A DNA stretch of 64,000 nucleotides from Caulobacter sp. (GTDB lineage Bacteria > Pseudomonadota > Alphaproteobacteria > Caulobacterales > Caulobacteraceae). The notes under the pieces were generated by a model. It did not search any database and was not told the DNA's origin. It was given only the letters and a program-made list of their open reading frames with translations. Of this stretch, positions 35,608-44,979 are shown one piece after another. The stretch lies in contig JAQGIP010000032.1 of assembly GCA_028291055.1 (NCBI GenBank), positions 124,001 to 188,000 of the forward strand. Reading direction: 5' to 3'. Numbering within the stretch: position 1 is the stretch's first letter; each line of letters opens with the position of its first letter. A program made the translations under genes and the position numbers.

Positions 35608-35801
35608 ACTTCGCGGACAGGTCGACAGAGTCCGCTCGCCCCTGAGCCACGCAAAAGGGCGCGGCTTTGCGATGGCGTGCGCGCCGTCTTAGAGCGCCGC
35701 ATGACTTCACGTCATCCCATTGGCAACATTAGGATTTTCAGGAATTTCGGAGCCCGCCCAGTCCGGCGCGGGGCGGCGGCGCAACGCCGCCAAACAGCGC
35801 A

Positions 35802-35834
35802 TTGACAGGATAAGTCTTATTTATATGATAATCG
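35802..35834 (+). promoter_or_regulatory. Promoter of TonB receptor/GH53/GH2 with overlapping GntR half-site
   Basis: TTGACA at 35802-35807 and TATGAT at 35824-35829 are spaced by 16 bases, close to sigma-70 consensus and unusual in this GC-rich DNA. The -10 overlaps TTATATGATAA, whose ATATGAT half is identical to one arm of the palindromes at 27258 and 29742; the other arm is degenerate. The GntR regulator may therefore occlude the -10 box. Confidence 0.62.
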
Positions 35835-35879
35835 CAAAAGCGCGTCGGACCGGCGCGATACGGGAGGGGGACTAGGCTC

Positions 35880-38540
35880 ATGCGCCAATTCGATTTGAGG
35901 CTCGCCTGCGGCGTCAGCGCGCTGGCGCTCGGCATCGCCGCCGGCCTGCCCGCCTTCGCGCAGTCCACGGGCGATCGGGCGACTTCCGACAAGGGGACCC
36001 AGGTCGACGAGGTGGTGGTCACCGGCATCCGCAAGAGCCTGCAGACCGCGCTGGCCGTAAAGCAGACCTCCGACAAGGTCATCGAGGCGATTTCCGCCGA
36101 CGACATCGGCGCCCTGCCCGACGTCACCATCGCCGAATCCATCGCGCGGCTGCCCGGCGTCAACGCCACCCGCGACCGGGGCAACGACAGCCAGGCCGTG
36201 GTGCGCGGCCTGGGCCCGCGCCTGGTGCTGGGCACGGTCAACGGCCGCGAGGTCGCCTCCTCCGAGCCCGACCGCAACGTGCGCTGGGAAATCTATCCCT
36301 CGGAAGTCGTCAGCGGCGTCCAGGTCTACAAGTCGCAGTCTGCTGACCTGATCGCCGGCGGCGTGGCCGCCACCATCAACATCTCCACGGTCAGCCCGCT
36401 CGAGTACAAGGGCCCGACCTTCGTGTTCCGGGGCGGGGCGGTCTATTACGACAAGGCCGCCGACATCCCCAACTACAGCCCCTGGGGCTATCGCGGCAGC
36501 GGCGCCTTCGTGGGCAGGGTCAACGACGACCTGGCCGTGGCGCTCGGCGTCAGCATCCAGAAGCAGAAGAACGCCTACCCCTCGCTCCAGGGCTGGGGCT
36601 ACAACGACAGCACCATCCGCGCCGGCGACAACAGCGGCGACCTGAACGGCGACGGCCATGTGGACGCCACCCCCTGGGGCGCCCAGACCGAGGTCAAGAA
36701 GCTGGACGAGGACCGGCTGGGCCTGATGGGCGCGATCGAGTGGGCGCCCAGCGACAACTTCACCCTGAAGTTCGACGGCCTCTATTCCAAGATCAGGATC
36801 TCCGAGGACCAGGACCAGACCTGGTTCGGCAACAACGGCGTCACCGGCAACTGGGGTAACGGCAATTTCGGCGCCTACAACGGCGCGGGCTCGTCCTACA
36901 CCCTGGTCAACAACACCGTGGTGGCGGCGACCCTGAACAACGCCTTCACCTCCGTGACCAACGTCATCGCCCACTACAGCGAGGACAAGACCCTGACCGT
37001 GCTGGGCCTGAACGGCCGCTGGCGCGGGGACGGCTGGACGATCGCGGGCGACATCTCCTATTCGAAGGCCGAGCGCGACAACACTTGGCAGGCCGTGCTG
37101 ACCGAGCTCTATCCCAACACCCTATCCTTCGACTGGCGCGACGGGGTCACCCCCTTCGTCACCGTCAGCTCCAACACCGCCGACCCGACCATCCAGTTCG
37201 CGCCGGGCTATCGCCCCGGCATCCACGACGGGCCCGAGCATCTGGGCGATGAGCTGACCGCCGTGGCCTTGGACTTCAAGCGCGACTTCGGCGACGAGGG
37301 CTTCACCAGCGCCGAGTTCGGCCTGCGCGGTTCGGACCGCACCAAGGACCATACGCGCACCAGCTGGAACCAGCCGGTGCTCGGCGGCGGCGTGCTGCTG
37401 CCGGCCAACCTGCTCTACAGCTACAATGCGCCGGGCCTGAACGTGCCTGGCGTACTGACCACGAACAACTTCGGCGCCCTGGTCACCGCGGCTTATGGCC
37501 CCGGCGGCTTCAACAGCGCGCTGGCCTTCAACGATCCGCTGCAGGCCTGGAGCGTGCAGGAGCGCGACTACGAAGGCTATGCCAAGCTCAACTTCCGCCA
37601 TGACGCCTTCGGCGTGCCGATGAGCGGCAACATCGGCGTGCGCGTGGTCAATGTGCGCAACACCAGCGACGGCAACCAGAGCGTGGCCGGGGTGGTCACA
37701 CCCGCCTCCGTGTCCAGCAGCTACACCGAGGTCCTGCCCAGCGCCTCGCTCAACTTCGACGTCGCCGACCATCAGATCCTGCGCGTGGGCCTGGCCCGGG
37801 TGATCGCGCGCCCGCCGCTGGACGAACTGCGGGTCAGCCGCAACCTGTCCGATCCCCTCGTGCCGCCCCGCACCGGCAGCGACGGCAACCCGCATCTGGA
37901 GCCCTTCAAGGCCACGCAGCTGGACGTGTCGTGGGAGTGGTACTTCCACCCCGAAAGCCTGCTGGCGGTGTCGACCTACTACAAGGATGTCGACAGCAAC
38001 ATCGGCTACCAGCAGCAGAATGTGACCGTGAATGGGATCAGTTACCTGATCACCGGCCCCTTCAACGGCCAGGGTGGGTCGATCAAGGGCGTGGAGCTGA
38101 CCTTCCAGACCCCCTTCTACTTCGTGCCGGGCCTGAAGAACTTCGGCATCTATGCCAACTACGCCTTCGTGGATTCCTCCATCAAGGAGTTCTCGCCCAT
38201 CGGCCATCCGCTGAGCGCCAACGGCCTGGCCAAGAACACCGCCACGGTGGACCTGTGGTACAACAACGGCCCGCTGGAATTGCGCCTGGGCTACAAATAC
38301 CACAGCGCCTTCACCGTCATTTACGGCTGGAACGGCGCGGACCTTCAGACCCTGCAGTCGGAATCGACCCTGGGCTTCAGCGCCTCCTACCAGGTGACCA
38401 AGTCGATCCAGGTCCGCTTCCAGGCCGACAACCTGACCGACGAGCCCCTGCGCATCTTCCGCGACAACGACCCCAACCGGCTGGGCCGCTACGACACCTA
38501 TGGCCGGCGCTACCTCCTCGACGTCTCCTTCAAATACTGA
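35880..38540 (+). CDS. TonB-dependent receptor of the galactan locus
   Basis: An 886-residue outer-membrane receptor with a signal peptide (VSALALGIAAGLPAFAQS), TonB box DEVVVTGIRKSL, plug (IAESIARLPGVNATRDRG, VRGLGPRLVLGTVNGRE, GVAATINI) and beta-barrel ending YLLDVSFKY. GGGAGGGGG precedes ATG 35880. It is followed by GH53 and GH2 genes, so the ligand is most likely a galacto-oligosaccharide from beta-1,4-galactan or arabinogalactan. It is distinct from the glucan receptor at 11-14 kb in length and barrel sequence. Confidence 0.93.
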   Translation: MRQFDLRLACGVSALALGIAAGLPAFAQSTGDRATSDKGTQVDEVVVTGIRKSLQTALAVKQTSDKVIEAISADDIGALPDVTIAESIARLPGVNATRDRGNDSQAVVRGLGPRLVLGTVNGREVASSEPDRNVRWEIYPSEVVSGVQVYKSQSADLIAGGVAATINISTVSPLEYKGPTFVFRGGAVYYDKAADIPNYSPWGYRGSGAFVGRVNDDLAVALGVSIQKQKNAYPSLQGWGYNDSTIRAGDNSGDLNGDGHVDATPWGAQTEVKKLDEDRLGLMGAIEWAPSDNFTLKFDGLYSKIRISEDQDQTWFGNNGVTGNWGNGNFGAYNGAGSSYTLVNNTVVAATLNNAFTSVTNVIAHYSEDKTLTVLGLNGRWRGDGWTIAGDISYSKAERDNTWQAVLTELYPNTLSFDWRDGVTPFVTVSSNTADPTIQFAPGYRPGIHDGPEHLGDELTAVALDFKRDFGDEGFTSAEFGLRGSDRTKDHTRTSWNQPVLGGGVLLPANLLYSYNAPGLNVPGVLTTNNFGALVTAAYGPGGFNSALAFNDPLQAWSVQERDYEGYAKLNFRHDAFGVPMSGNIGVRVVNVRNTSDGNQSVAGVVTPASVSSSYTEVLPSASLNFDVADHQILRVGLARVIARPPLDELRVSRNLSDPLVPPRTGSDGNPHLEPFKATQLDVSWEWYFHPESLLAVSTYYKDVDSNIGYQQQNVTVNGISYLITGPFNGQGGSIKGVELTFQTPFYFVPGLKNFGIYANYAFVDSSIKEFSPIGHPLSANGLAKNTATVDLWYNNGPLELRLGYKYHSAFTVIYGWNGADLQTLQSESTLGFSASYQVTKSIQVRFQADNLTDEPLRIFRDNDPNRLGRYDTYGRRYLLDVSFKY

Positions 38541-38550
38541 TTGCGCAACT

Positions 38551-38586
38551 GGCAGGGGCGGCCCCGCGTCGCCCCTGCCAATTTTT
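38551..38586 (+). terminator. Intrinsic terminator between receptor and GH53
   Basis: GGCAGGGGCG at 38551-38560 pairs perfectly with CGCCCCTGCC at 38570-38579 and is followed by AATTTTT. This is a textbook rho-independent terminator placed only 14 bases before the GH53 start, so downstream genes depend on read-through. Confidence 0.8.
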
Positions 38587-38599
38587 CAGAGATTCACCG

Positions 38600-39742
38600 A
38601 TGCCGCGTTGGTCCTTCCGGCTTGCCGGCCTGGTTTCCGCCCTCTGCGCCGCCTTGAACGCCGCGCCCTCCACAGCCGCGCCGCTCGGCCACGCGCCCTA
38701 TCTCGGCGCCGACCTGTCCTCCACCAACGAGATGGACGACTGCGGCGCGGTGTTCCGCCAGAACGGCAAGGCCTACGACCTGTTCACGCTCGTTCGCGGT
38801 CACGGCGGCAACCTGGCGCGCATCCGCATCTGGAACGATCCGGACTGGACCCGTTACAGCAACCTGGCCGACGTCAAGAAGTCCATCCGACGCGCGCGCG
38901 CCGCCCACCTGCTGGTGCTGCTCGACTTCCACTATTCCGACACCTGGGCCGACGGCGACAAGCAGATCATCCCCAAGGCCTGGGCCGGCATCAAGGACGA
39001 CCAGGCGCTGGCCGACGCCCTCTACCGCTTCACCTTCGACACTCTCATGGCGCTCGACGCCGAAGGCCTGATGCCGGACCAGGTCCAGGTGGGCAATGAG
39101 ATCAACCAGGAACTGCTGGGCCAGGCCGACTGGAGGGGCCGCCCCATCAACTGGAAACGCAACGCTCTGCTGCTCAACGCCGGCATCAAGGCCGTGCGCG
39201 ACGCGGGCGCCAGGTCCGTCATCAAGCCGAAGGTGATGCTGCACATCGCCCAGCCCGAAAACGTCGAACCCTGGTTCAAGGCGGCCACGGCCGCCGGCGT
39301 CACCGACTTCGACATGATCGGCATCAGCTACTATGCAAAGTGGTCGAAATATTCGATGTCCGAGATGGGCGCGACGATCAAACGCCTGACCCTCGCCTAT
39401 CCGAAAACCGAGGTGGTGCTGGTGGAAACCGCCTATCCCTGGACCACCGACTACGCCGACCCGCTGGGCAATGTGCTGGGCGAGGACGCGTTGATGAAGG
39501 CCTACCCCGCCACGCCGCTCGGCCAGAAACAATACATGACCGACGTCACCCGCACGGTGCTGGAGAACGGCGGCGTGGGCATCGTCTATTGGGAGCCGGG
39601 CTGGGTCTCGACCCGCTGCAAGACCCCCTGGGGCGTCGGCTCCAGCTGGGAAAACGCCACCTTCTTCGACTTCCATCGCGACAACGAGGTCCTGCCCGCC
39701 ATCGACTTCATGCGCACGCCCGTTCCCCCGGCCGCCCCATGA
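38600..39742 (+). CDS. GH53 arabinogalactan endo-1,4-beta-galactosidase
   Basis: A 380-residue secreted GH53 enzyme cutting internal beta-1,4 bonds of galactan side chains of pectin. A signal peptide (LVSALCAALNAAPSTAA) precedes the family TIM barrel: LGADLSSTNEMDDCG, LARIRIWNDP, LLDFHYSDTWADGDKQ, the acid/base Glu in VQVGNEINQE (near residue 165), DMIGISYYAKWSK and the nucleophile Glu in VVLVETAYPWT (near residue 275). The stop overlaps the GH2 start (ATGA). Acting before GH2, it would provide oligosaccharides for receptor uptake or periplasmic trimming. Confidence 0.94.
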   Translation: MPRWSFRLAGLVSALCAALNAAPSTAAPLGHAPYLGADLSSTNEMDDCGAVFRQNGKAYDLFTLVRGHGGNLARIRIWNDPDWTRYSNLADVKKSIRRARAAHLLVLLDFHYSDTWADGDKQIIPKAWAGIKDDQALADALYRFTFDTLMALDAEGLMPDQVQVGNEINQELLGQADWRGRPINWKRNALLLNAGIKAVRDAGARSVIKPKVMLHIAQPENVEPWFKAATAAGVTDFDMIGISYYAKWSKYSMSEMGATIKRLTLAYPKTEVVLVETAYPWTTDYADPLGNVLGEDALMKAYPATPLGQKQYMTDVTRTVLENGGVGIVYWEPGWVSTRCKTPWGVGSSWENATFFDFHRDNEVLPAIDFMRTPVPPAAP

Positions 39743-42255
39743 CGGAGGTCACCCGGCGTGGCCTGATCAACACCGCCGCGCTCGGCGCCGCCCTGGCCGC
39801 CGCGCCCGTGGCCAAGGCCGCCGCTCCCTCGCCCGCCCCCACGCCGGCGCCCACCGGGTCTCCACTCAGCGATCGCCTGCTGCTCGACCTCGGCTGGCGC
39901 TTCGCCCTTGGTCACGCTCAGGATCCGGCTCGCGACTTCGGCTTCGGCCTCGAACAGCGCACCTTCGCCAAGGCCGGGACCAAGGTCGCCGCCGCCGCCG
40001 CGCCCGAATTCGACGACAGCGCCTGGAGCGCCGTGCGCCTGCCCCACGACTGGGCCGTCGATCTGCCCTTCACCCAGACCGCCAACCTCGATCCCAAGCT
40101 GGAAGACGACCCCCGCGCCGCCCACGGCTTCAAGCCGCTCGGCCGCGAATACCCCGCCACCAGCGTCGGCTGGTACCGCCGAACCTTCGACCTGCCCGCC
40201 GCCGACGCCGGCAGGCGGCTGTCGCTGGAGTTCGACGGCGTCTTCCGCGACGCCCTGGTGATGGTCAACGGCTACGTCCTGCACCGCAACGAGAGCGGCT
40301 ACGCCCCCTTCCGCGTCGACTTCACCGACGTGGCCGTCATCGGGGGCAAGAACCTGATCACCGTGCGCGTCGATGCGAGCCTGGGCGAAGGCTGGTTCTA
40401 CGAGGGCGCGGGCATCTACCGCCACGTCTGGCTGATGAAGACCAATCCGCTCCACATCCCCCAGCACGGTGTCTTCGTGCGCAGTGAGGTGGCCGGCGAT
40501 GCGGCCTTGGTCAGCGTCTCCGTCGAGGTGGCCAACGAGAGCGACACGCCGCGGAATGCCGAGCTGATCGGCAGTATCTGGCACGATGACTACAGGGTCA
40601 CACGCAGCAACACCTTCTCGCCCGTCACCATCGCGCCGTGGAGCACGGTCACGATCGAACTGTCGATGAAGATCGACAATCCGACGCTTTGGTCCCCGGA
40701 TGACCCTTGGCTCTACGTCTTGGGGGTCAATCTGTTCTCCGGTGAGGTCCAGCACGACCAGCAGACCGTCCGCTTCGGCGTGCGCACCCTCCGCTTCGAC
40801 GCCGAACAGGGCTTCTTCCTCAACGGCGAGCCCGTGAAGCTCAAGGGAACCTGCAACCACCAGGACCACGCCGGCCTCGGCGTGGCGCTCCCCGATCGCA
40901 TGCACGCGTTCCGCATCGAGCGGCTGAAGGAGATGGGTTCCAACGCCTACCGCGCCGCCCACGATCCGCCCGCCCCCGAGCTGCTGGACGCCTGCGATCA
41001 GCTGGGCATGCTGGTCATCGACGAGACCCGGCGCATGTCCTCCGACCCCCAGTCCCTGGACGAACTGGAGCGGATGGTCCGGCGCGACCGCAACCGGCCG
41101 AGCGTCATCCTCTGGTCCATCGGCAACGAGGAACAAGCCCAGCAGGGCACGGAGCGCGGCGCCGCCATCGCGCGCACCATGCGCCGGCTGGTCGATCGGC
41201 TGGACGGCACACGCCCGATCACCGCCGCCCTGGACGGCGGCTGGGGCGACGGCGTCTCCAAGGTCGTCGATGTGCTGGGCTTCAACTACCGCACCGACAA
41301 GATGGAAGCCTATCACCGCCGCGTGCCGGGCCAGCCGATCATCGGCACCGAAACCGGCAGCACCGTCTCCACGCGCGGAGCCTACATCCACGATGATGCC
41401 AAGTATGTGGTCGTGGCCTATGACCGCGAACACCCCTGGTGGGCGTCCACGGCCGAGGAATGGTGGACCATCGCCGCCACCCGCCCCTACATCGCCGGCG
41501 GCTTCATCTGGACCGGCTTCGACTATCGCGGCGAGCCCACCCCCTTCAACAAGTGGCCCTCCGTCGCCTCCTACTTCGGCGTCATGGACAGCTGCGGGTT
41601 CGCCAAGGACAACTACCACTACTACCGCGCCTGGTGGCGGCCCGAGCCGGCCCTGCACCTGCTGCCCCACTGGACCTGGCCGGGGCGCGAGGGCCAGGAG
41701 ATCGAGGTCTGGGCCCACTCCAACCTCGACCGCGTCGAGCTCTTCCTCAACGGCCGCCCCCTCGGCGCGCGCGACGTGGCCCGTAACCGCCATGTCGAAT
41801 GGCGCGTGGCCTACCAGCCCGGCGTGCTGGAGGCCCGGGGCTGGAAGGACGGGCGCATGGTCCTGACCGAGCGGCGCGAAACCGCCGGGCCAGCGGCGCG
41901 CATCGTGCTGACCCCGGACCGCCAACTCATCTCAGCCGACAGCGAGGACGTCAGCGTCATCGAGGCCCACATCGTCGACGCCAAGGGCCGCCCGGTTCCC
42001 GACGCCGGCCACCCGATCACCTTCATGCTCACCGGCGACGCCGCCCTGATCGGCGTGGGCAATGGCGACCCCACCAGCCTGGAGCCCGACAAGGCCGCCT
42101 CGCGCCGCGCTTTCAACGGCCTGGCCATGGCCATCCTCCAGGCCGGCGGCGCGCCCGGCCCGATCCGCGTCTTGGCCACCTCGCCCGGCCTCAAGCCGGG
42201 GTTGGCGATCCTTCAAGCCGAGTCGCGCGGGTCACGCTTCGTCCCCGGCATGTGA
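39739..42255 (+). CDS. GH2 beta-galactosidase, exported
   Basis: An 838-residue GH2 enzyme that would release galactose from the oligosaccharides made by GH53. A Tat-type signal (TRRGLINTAALGAALAAAPVAKA) and a Pro-rich linker are followed by the jelly-roll domain (LPHDWAVDLPF, SLGEGWFYEGAGIYRHVWL), an Ig-like domain, the TIM barrel with acid/base Glu in ILWSIGNEEQA (near residue 464) and nucleophile Glu in IIGTETGST (near 537), and C-terminal Ig-like domains. ATG 39739 overlaps the GH53 stop; the track start is inside GH53. It is the last gene of the galactan operon. Confidence 0.92.
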   Translation: MTEVTRRGLINTAALGAALAAAPVAKAAAPSPAPTPAPTGSPLSDRLLLDLGWRFALGHAQDPARDFGFGLEQRTFAKAGTKVAAAAAPEFDDSAWSAVRLPHDWAVDLPFTQTANLDPKLEDDPRAAHGFKPLGREYPATSVGWYRRTFDLPAADAGRRLSLEFDGVFRDALVMVNGYVLHRNESGYAPFRVDFTDVAVIGGKNLITVRVDASLGEGWFYEGAGIYRHVWLMKTNPLHIPQHGVFVRSEVAGDAALVSVSVEVANESDTPRNAELIGSIWHDDYRVTRSNTFSPVTIAPWSTVTIELSMKIDNPTLWSPDDPWLYVLGVNLFSGEVQHDQQTVRFGVRTLRFDAEQGFFLNGEPVKLKGTCNHQDHAGLGVALPDRMHAFRIERLKEMGSNAYRAAHDPPAPELLDACDQLGMLVIDETRRMSSDPQSLDELERMVRRDRNRPSVILWSIGNEEQAQQGTERGAAIARTMRRLVDRLDGTRPITAALDGGWGDGVSKVVDVLGFNYRTDKMEAYHRRVPGQPIIGTETGSTVSTRGAYIHDDAKYVVVAYDREHPWWASTAEEWWTIAATRPYIAGGFIWTGFDYRGEPTPFNKWPSVASYFGVMDSCGFAKDNYHYYRAWWRPEPALHLLPHWTWPGREGQEIEVWAHSNLDRVELFLNGRPLGARDVARNRHVEWRVAYQPGVLEARGWKDGRMVLTERRETAGPAARIVLTPDRQLISADSEDVSVIEAHIVDAKGRPVPDAGHPITFMLTGDAALIGVGNGDPTSLEPDKAASRRAFNGLAMAILQAGGAPGPIRVLATSPGLKPGLAILQAESRGSRFVPGM

Positions 42256-42358
42256 ACCCCACGACAAGCAGCTTGTCCGCCGCCACGCCCCTTGCCGGTG
42301 GCGGCCCGCCCCGCCCCGCGCCAACCTTCGCCGCACGCCCGCTACGAAGGAACCCGCC

Positions 42359-43198
42359 ATGCTCGAAGGCGCCTATGCCGGATTTGACCTGAAGATCGAG
42401 GGTCCGGGGATCGCGGTGATCACCTTCAACCGCCCCGAGCGGCTGAACAGCTTCAACATCGCCATGAAGCGCGACCTGATCGAAGCGGTCACCCAGCTTC
42501 AGTATGACGACGACAGCAAGGTCGTCCTTTTCACCGGCCAGGGCCGCGCCTTCAGCTCCGGCGACGACGTCGGCGGCGCCTTCAACGAGGACCACTGGAG
42601 GGACGCCCGCTCCAACCCGGTCATCAAGGGCCGCCACGACGCCCTGGGCACCTACAGCTCCATGCGCACCATATCCCAGGGGCTGACCCGGGCCGTGCGC
42701 AACCTCGACAAGATCACCATCGCGGCCATCAACGGCGCGGCCGTGCAGTCCGGCTTCTCCCTCGCCCTGGCCTGCGACTTCCGCCTCAGCGTGCCCGACG
42801 CCAAGCTGGGCAGCGGCACCATGCGCATGGCCTTCCTGCCCGACGAGGGCGGCCACCATCTGATCGTGCGCATGCTGGGCGTCGCCCGCGCCAAGGACTT
42901 CCTGCTTCGCGGCCGCATCGTCGATGGCCGCCAGGCGCTGGAGATGGGCCTGGTCAGCGACCTGGCCGAACCGGACCAGTTGATGGAGCGCGCCATGGCG
43001 CTCGCCACCGAACTGGCCGAGGGGCCGCAAGTGGCCCTGCGCATGCTCAAGCACGCCATCGACAACGCCGACGACCTGACCTTCGAACAGGCGGGCATGG
43101 ATATCGCGGTGCGCACCGCCGTGTCGGACCATCATCCGGATGCGAAGGAAGGCTGGCGGGCCTTCGCCGAGAAGCGCAAGCCGAAGTTCACGGGGTGA
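42359..43198 (+). CDS. Enoyl-CoA hydratase/isomerase (crotonase family)
   Basis: A 279-residue crotonase-fold protein acting on acyl-CoA thioesters. Residues forming the oxyanion hole lie in RAFSSGDDVGGAF and AAINGAAVQSGFSLALACDFRL; LPDEGGHHLIVRMLG holds the acidic residue expected at the second catalytic position, while the first is not clearly Glu. It has AAGGA before the ATG at 42359, while the track start at 42062 is inside GH2. It stands alone on the plus strand between the galactan operon and the acyl-CoA ligase set and probably belongs functionally with the latter. Substrate not deducible. Confidence 0.88.
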   Translation: MLEGAYAGFDLKIEGPGIAVITFNRPERLNSFNIAMKRDLIEAVTQLQYDDDSKVVLFTGQGRAFSSGDDVGGAFNEDHWRDARSNPVIKGRHDALGTYSSMRTISQGLTRAVRNLDKITIAAINGAAVQSGFSLALACDFRLSVPDAKLGSGTMRMAFLPDEGGHHLIVRMLGVARAKDFLLRGRIVDGRQALEMGLVSDLAEPDQLMERAMALATELAEGPQVALRMLKHAIDNADDLTFEQAGMDIAVRTAVSDHHPDAKEGWRAFAEKRKPKFTG

Positions 43199-43311
43199 GG
43201 CGACGAAGCGTCCGATCCCCATGATGAGAGGGAGGAAACCGGGCGGGTAACCGGTTGAGCGACAACAGCTAGTTCACGATAGGCGCGTACCATGGGTATG
43301 TCCCGGCCCCC

Positions 43312-44979
43312 TCACCCCTCGTCCCACTCCATCGCCGCCGCGCGCAGCCGGGCCTTGTCCACCTTGCCGGAATGGGTGCGCGGCAGGTCTTCGTCGGCGC
43401 GGATATAGAGGCGTTTGGGGACCTTGTAGGACGACAGCGCGGCCTTCAGCTCCGCCTTGATCGCCGCCGCGTCCAGCGTCTCGCCGGGCGCCGGCACGAC
43501 CACTCCGGCCACCACCTCGCCGCGCAGCTCATCCGCCATCCCGAACACCACCGCCTCGCGCAGCCGCCCGGTCTTCATCAGCGCCAGCTCGACCTCGCGC
43601 GGCGACACGTTGGCCCCGGTGGTCTTGATCATCTCGAACCGGCGCCCCTGGAACCACAGGAAGCCGTCCTCGTCCTCGCGACAGAGGTCGCCGGTGGCGA
43701 AGAAGCCGTCGGCGGTGAAGCAGTCGCGGCGCTCCCGTCCGTAATAGCCCTGCATCAGGCTGTGGCCGCGCAGCTGCAGCTCGCCGACCTCGCCGCGCGG
43801 CAACGGCGCGCCGGTCTCGCGGTCGACGATGCGGCGTTCCACCCCAGGTAACGTCAGGCCCATGGAGCCCGCCTTGCCCGGCGGCGCGGGCTCGTCCAGC
43901 GGCCACAGGCTGTGCATGCCGAAGGTCTCGGTCATGCCGAAGACGCCGCCCATCCGCTCGGCCGGCGGGATGACCCGGCCGCTCCGCTCGCGCGGTTCGA
44001 ACAGGCCCCAGCGCACGCCGCTCAGGTCGCGACCCTCGGCGGCGGCCGCCTCGATGACGCCCTTGGCCTGGGCCGGCCACATCGCCACGCGGTTGACGCC
44101 CTCGCGCTCGAACATCGCCGCGAGATCCGCAGCCTTCGGCGAGGCCGAACAGACGCTGCAGCCGCCGGTGAACAGGATTGGCAGCAGGTTCACGTTCAGC
44201 CCGCCGATCCAGAAGAAGGGATGGCCGCTGTAGGCGCGGTCGTCGATGCGCCAGTCGTAGTGCGGCAGGAACTGCCAGGTCGCGCGCGCCGCCGCGCCAT
44301 GGCTATGCACCACGGCCTTGGGCTCGGCCGTCGAGCCGGAGGTGCAGATGGTGATCAGGCTGTCGTCCGGCGTCACCGCCGCCTCGACGGCGGCCAGCAG
44401 GGCTGCATCGAAGGCCGGATACGCCCTGGCGGCGGCGACCAGATCGTGCGGCCCCTTCATCGCCCAAGGCCGGTCGCAGTCGCCCCACACGATGATGTGG
44501 CGCAGATACGGGTGGCTGGGCAGCGTCAGGTCCGGCGAGGTCGCCTGGGCCAACCCCGGCACGGCGCGCTCGAGACGCTCTATATAGTCGGCGCCGAGAT
44601 AGGCGGCGCCGACCAGCAGCACGCCGACGTCGTTGTGGCGCAGGCCCCAGGACAGCTCCGGCGCCTGGAAGAAGGTCGACAGCGCCACGGTCAGCGCCCC
44701 CGTCCGCGCCGAGGCGAACCAGCCCACGATCCAGTCGGGGCCATTGGGCATCAGCAGGGCGACCCGCGAGCCCTTGCCTACGCCCAGCGCCAGCAGCCCG
44801 CGCGCCCACAGCGCCGATTCCTCTTCGGCCTGGGAATAGGTCACCCGCCGCTCGCCCAGCGCCGCCAGTTCGCGCGGGCCGTATTGGCGGGCGGCCGAAC
44901 GGATCAGGTTGGGCAGCGTCGGCGCCCTGGCCTCGCCGTCGGGCATCGGAACGGTGGTGGCGATCTCCGCCGGGATCAT
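43312..44979 (-). CDS. Acyl-CoA synthetase (AMP-forming)
   Basis: A 555-residue ANL-superfamily ligase that activates a carboxylic acid to its CoA thioester via an acyl-AMP. The P-loop is ICTSGSTAEPKAVV, the adenine/Thr motif is GVFGMTETFG, the hinge region is GDLCREDEDGFLWFQGRRFEMIK and the catalytic C-terminal lysine is in RTHSGKVDK. The start at 44979 shares one base with the stop of the upstream dehydrogenase; the track ORF to 45498 is an overextension. It is the third gene of a minus-strand operon with two acyl-CoA dehydrogenases and is divergent from a LysR gene. Substrate class unknown (medium-chain, branched or aromatic acid). Confidence 0.9.
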   Translation of the reverse strand: MIPAEIATTVPMPDGEARAPTLPNLIRSAARQYGPRELAALGERRVTYSQAEEESALWARGLLALGVGKGSRVALLMPNGPDWIVGWFASARTGALTVALSTFFQAPELSWGLRHNDVGVLLVGAAYLGADYIERLERAVPGLAQATSPDLTLPSHPYLRHIIVWGDCDRPWAMKGPHDLVAAARAYPAFDAALLAAVEAAVTPDDSLITICTSGSTAEPKAVVHSHGAAARATWQFLPHYDWRIDDRAYSGHPFFWIGGLNVNLLPILFTGGCSVCSASPKAADLAAMFEREGVNRVAMWPAQAKGVIEAAAAEGRDLSGVRWGLFEPRERSGRVIPPAERMGGVFGMTETFGMHSLWPLDEPAPPGKAGSMGLTLPGVERRIVDRETGAPLPRGEVGELQLRGHSLMQGYYGRERRDCFTADGFFATGDLCREDEDGFLWFQGRRFEMIKTTGANVSPREVELALMKTGRLREAVVFGMADELRGEVVAGVVVPAPGETLDAAAIKAELKAALSSYKVPKRLYIRADEDLPRTHSGKVDKARLRAAAMEWDEG

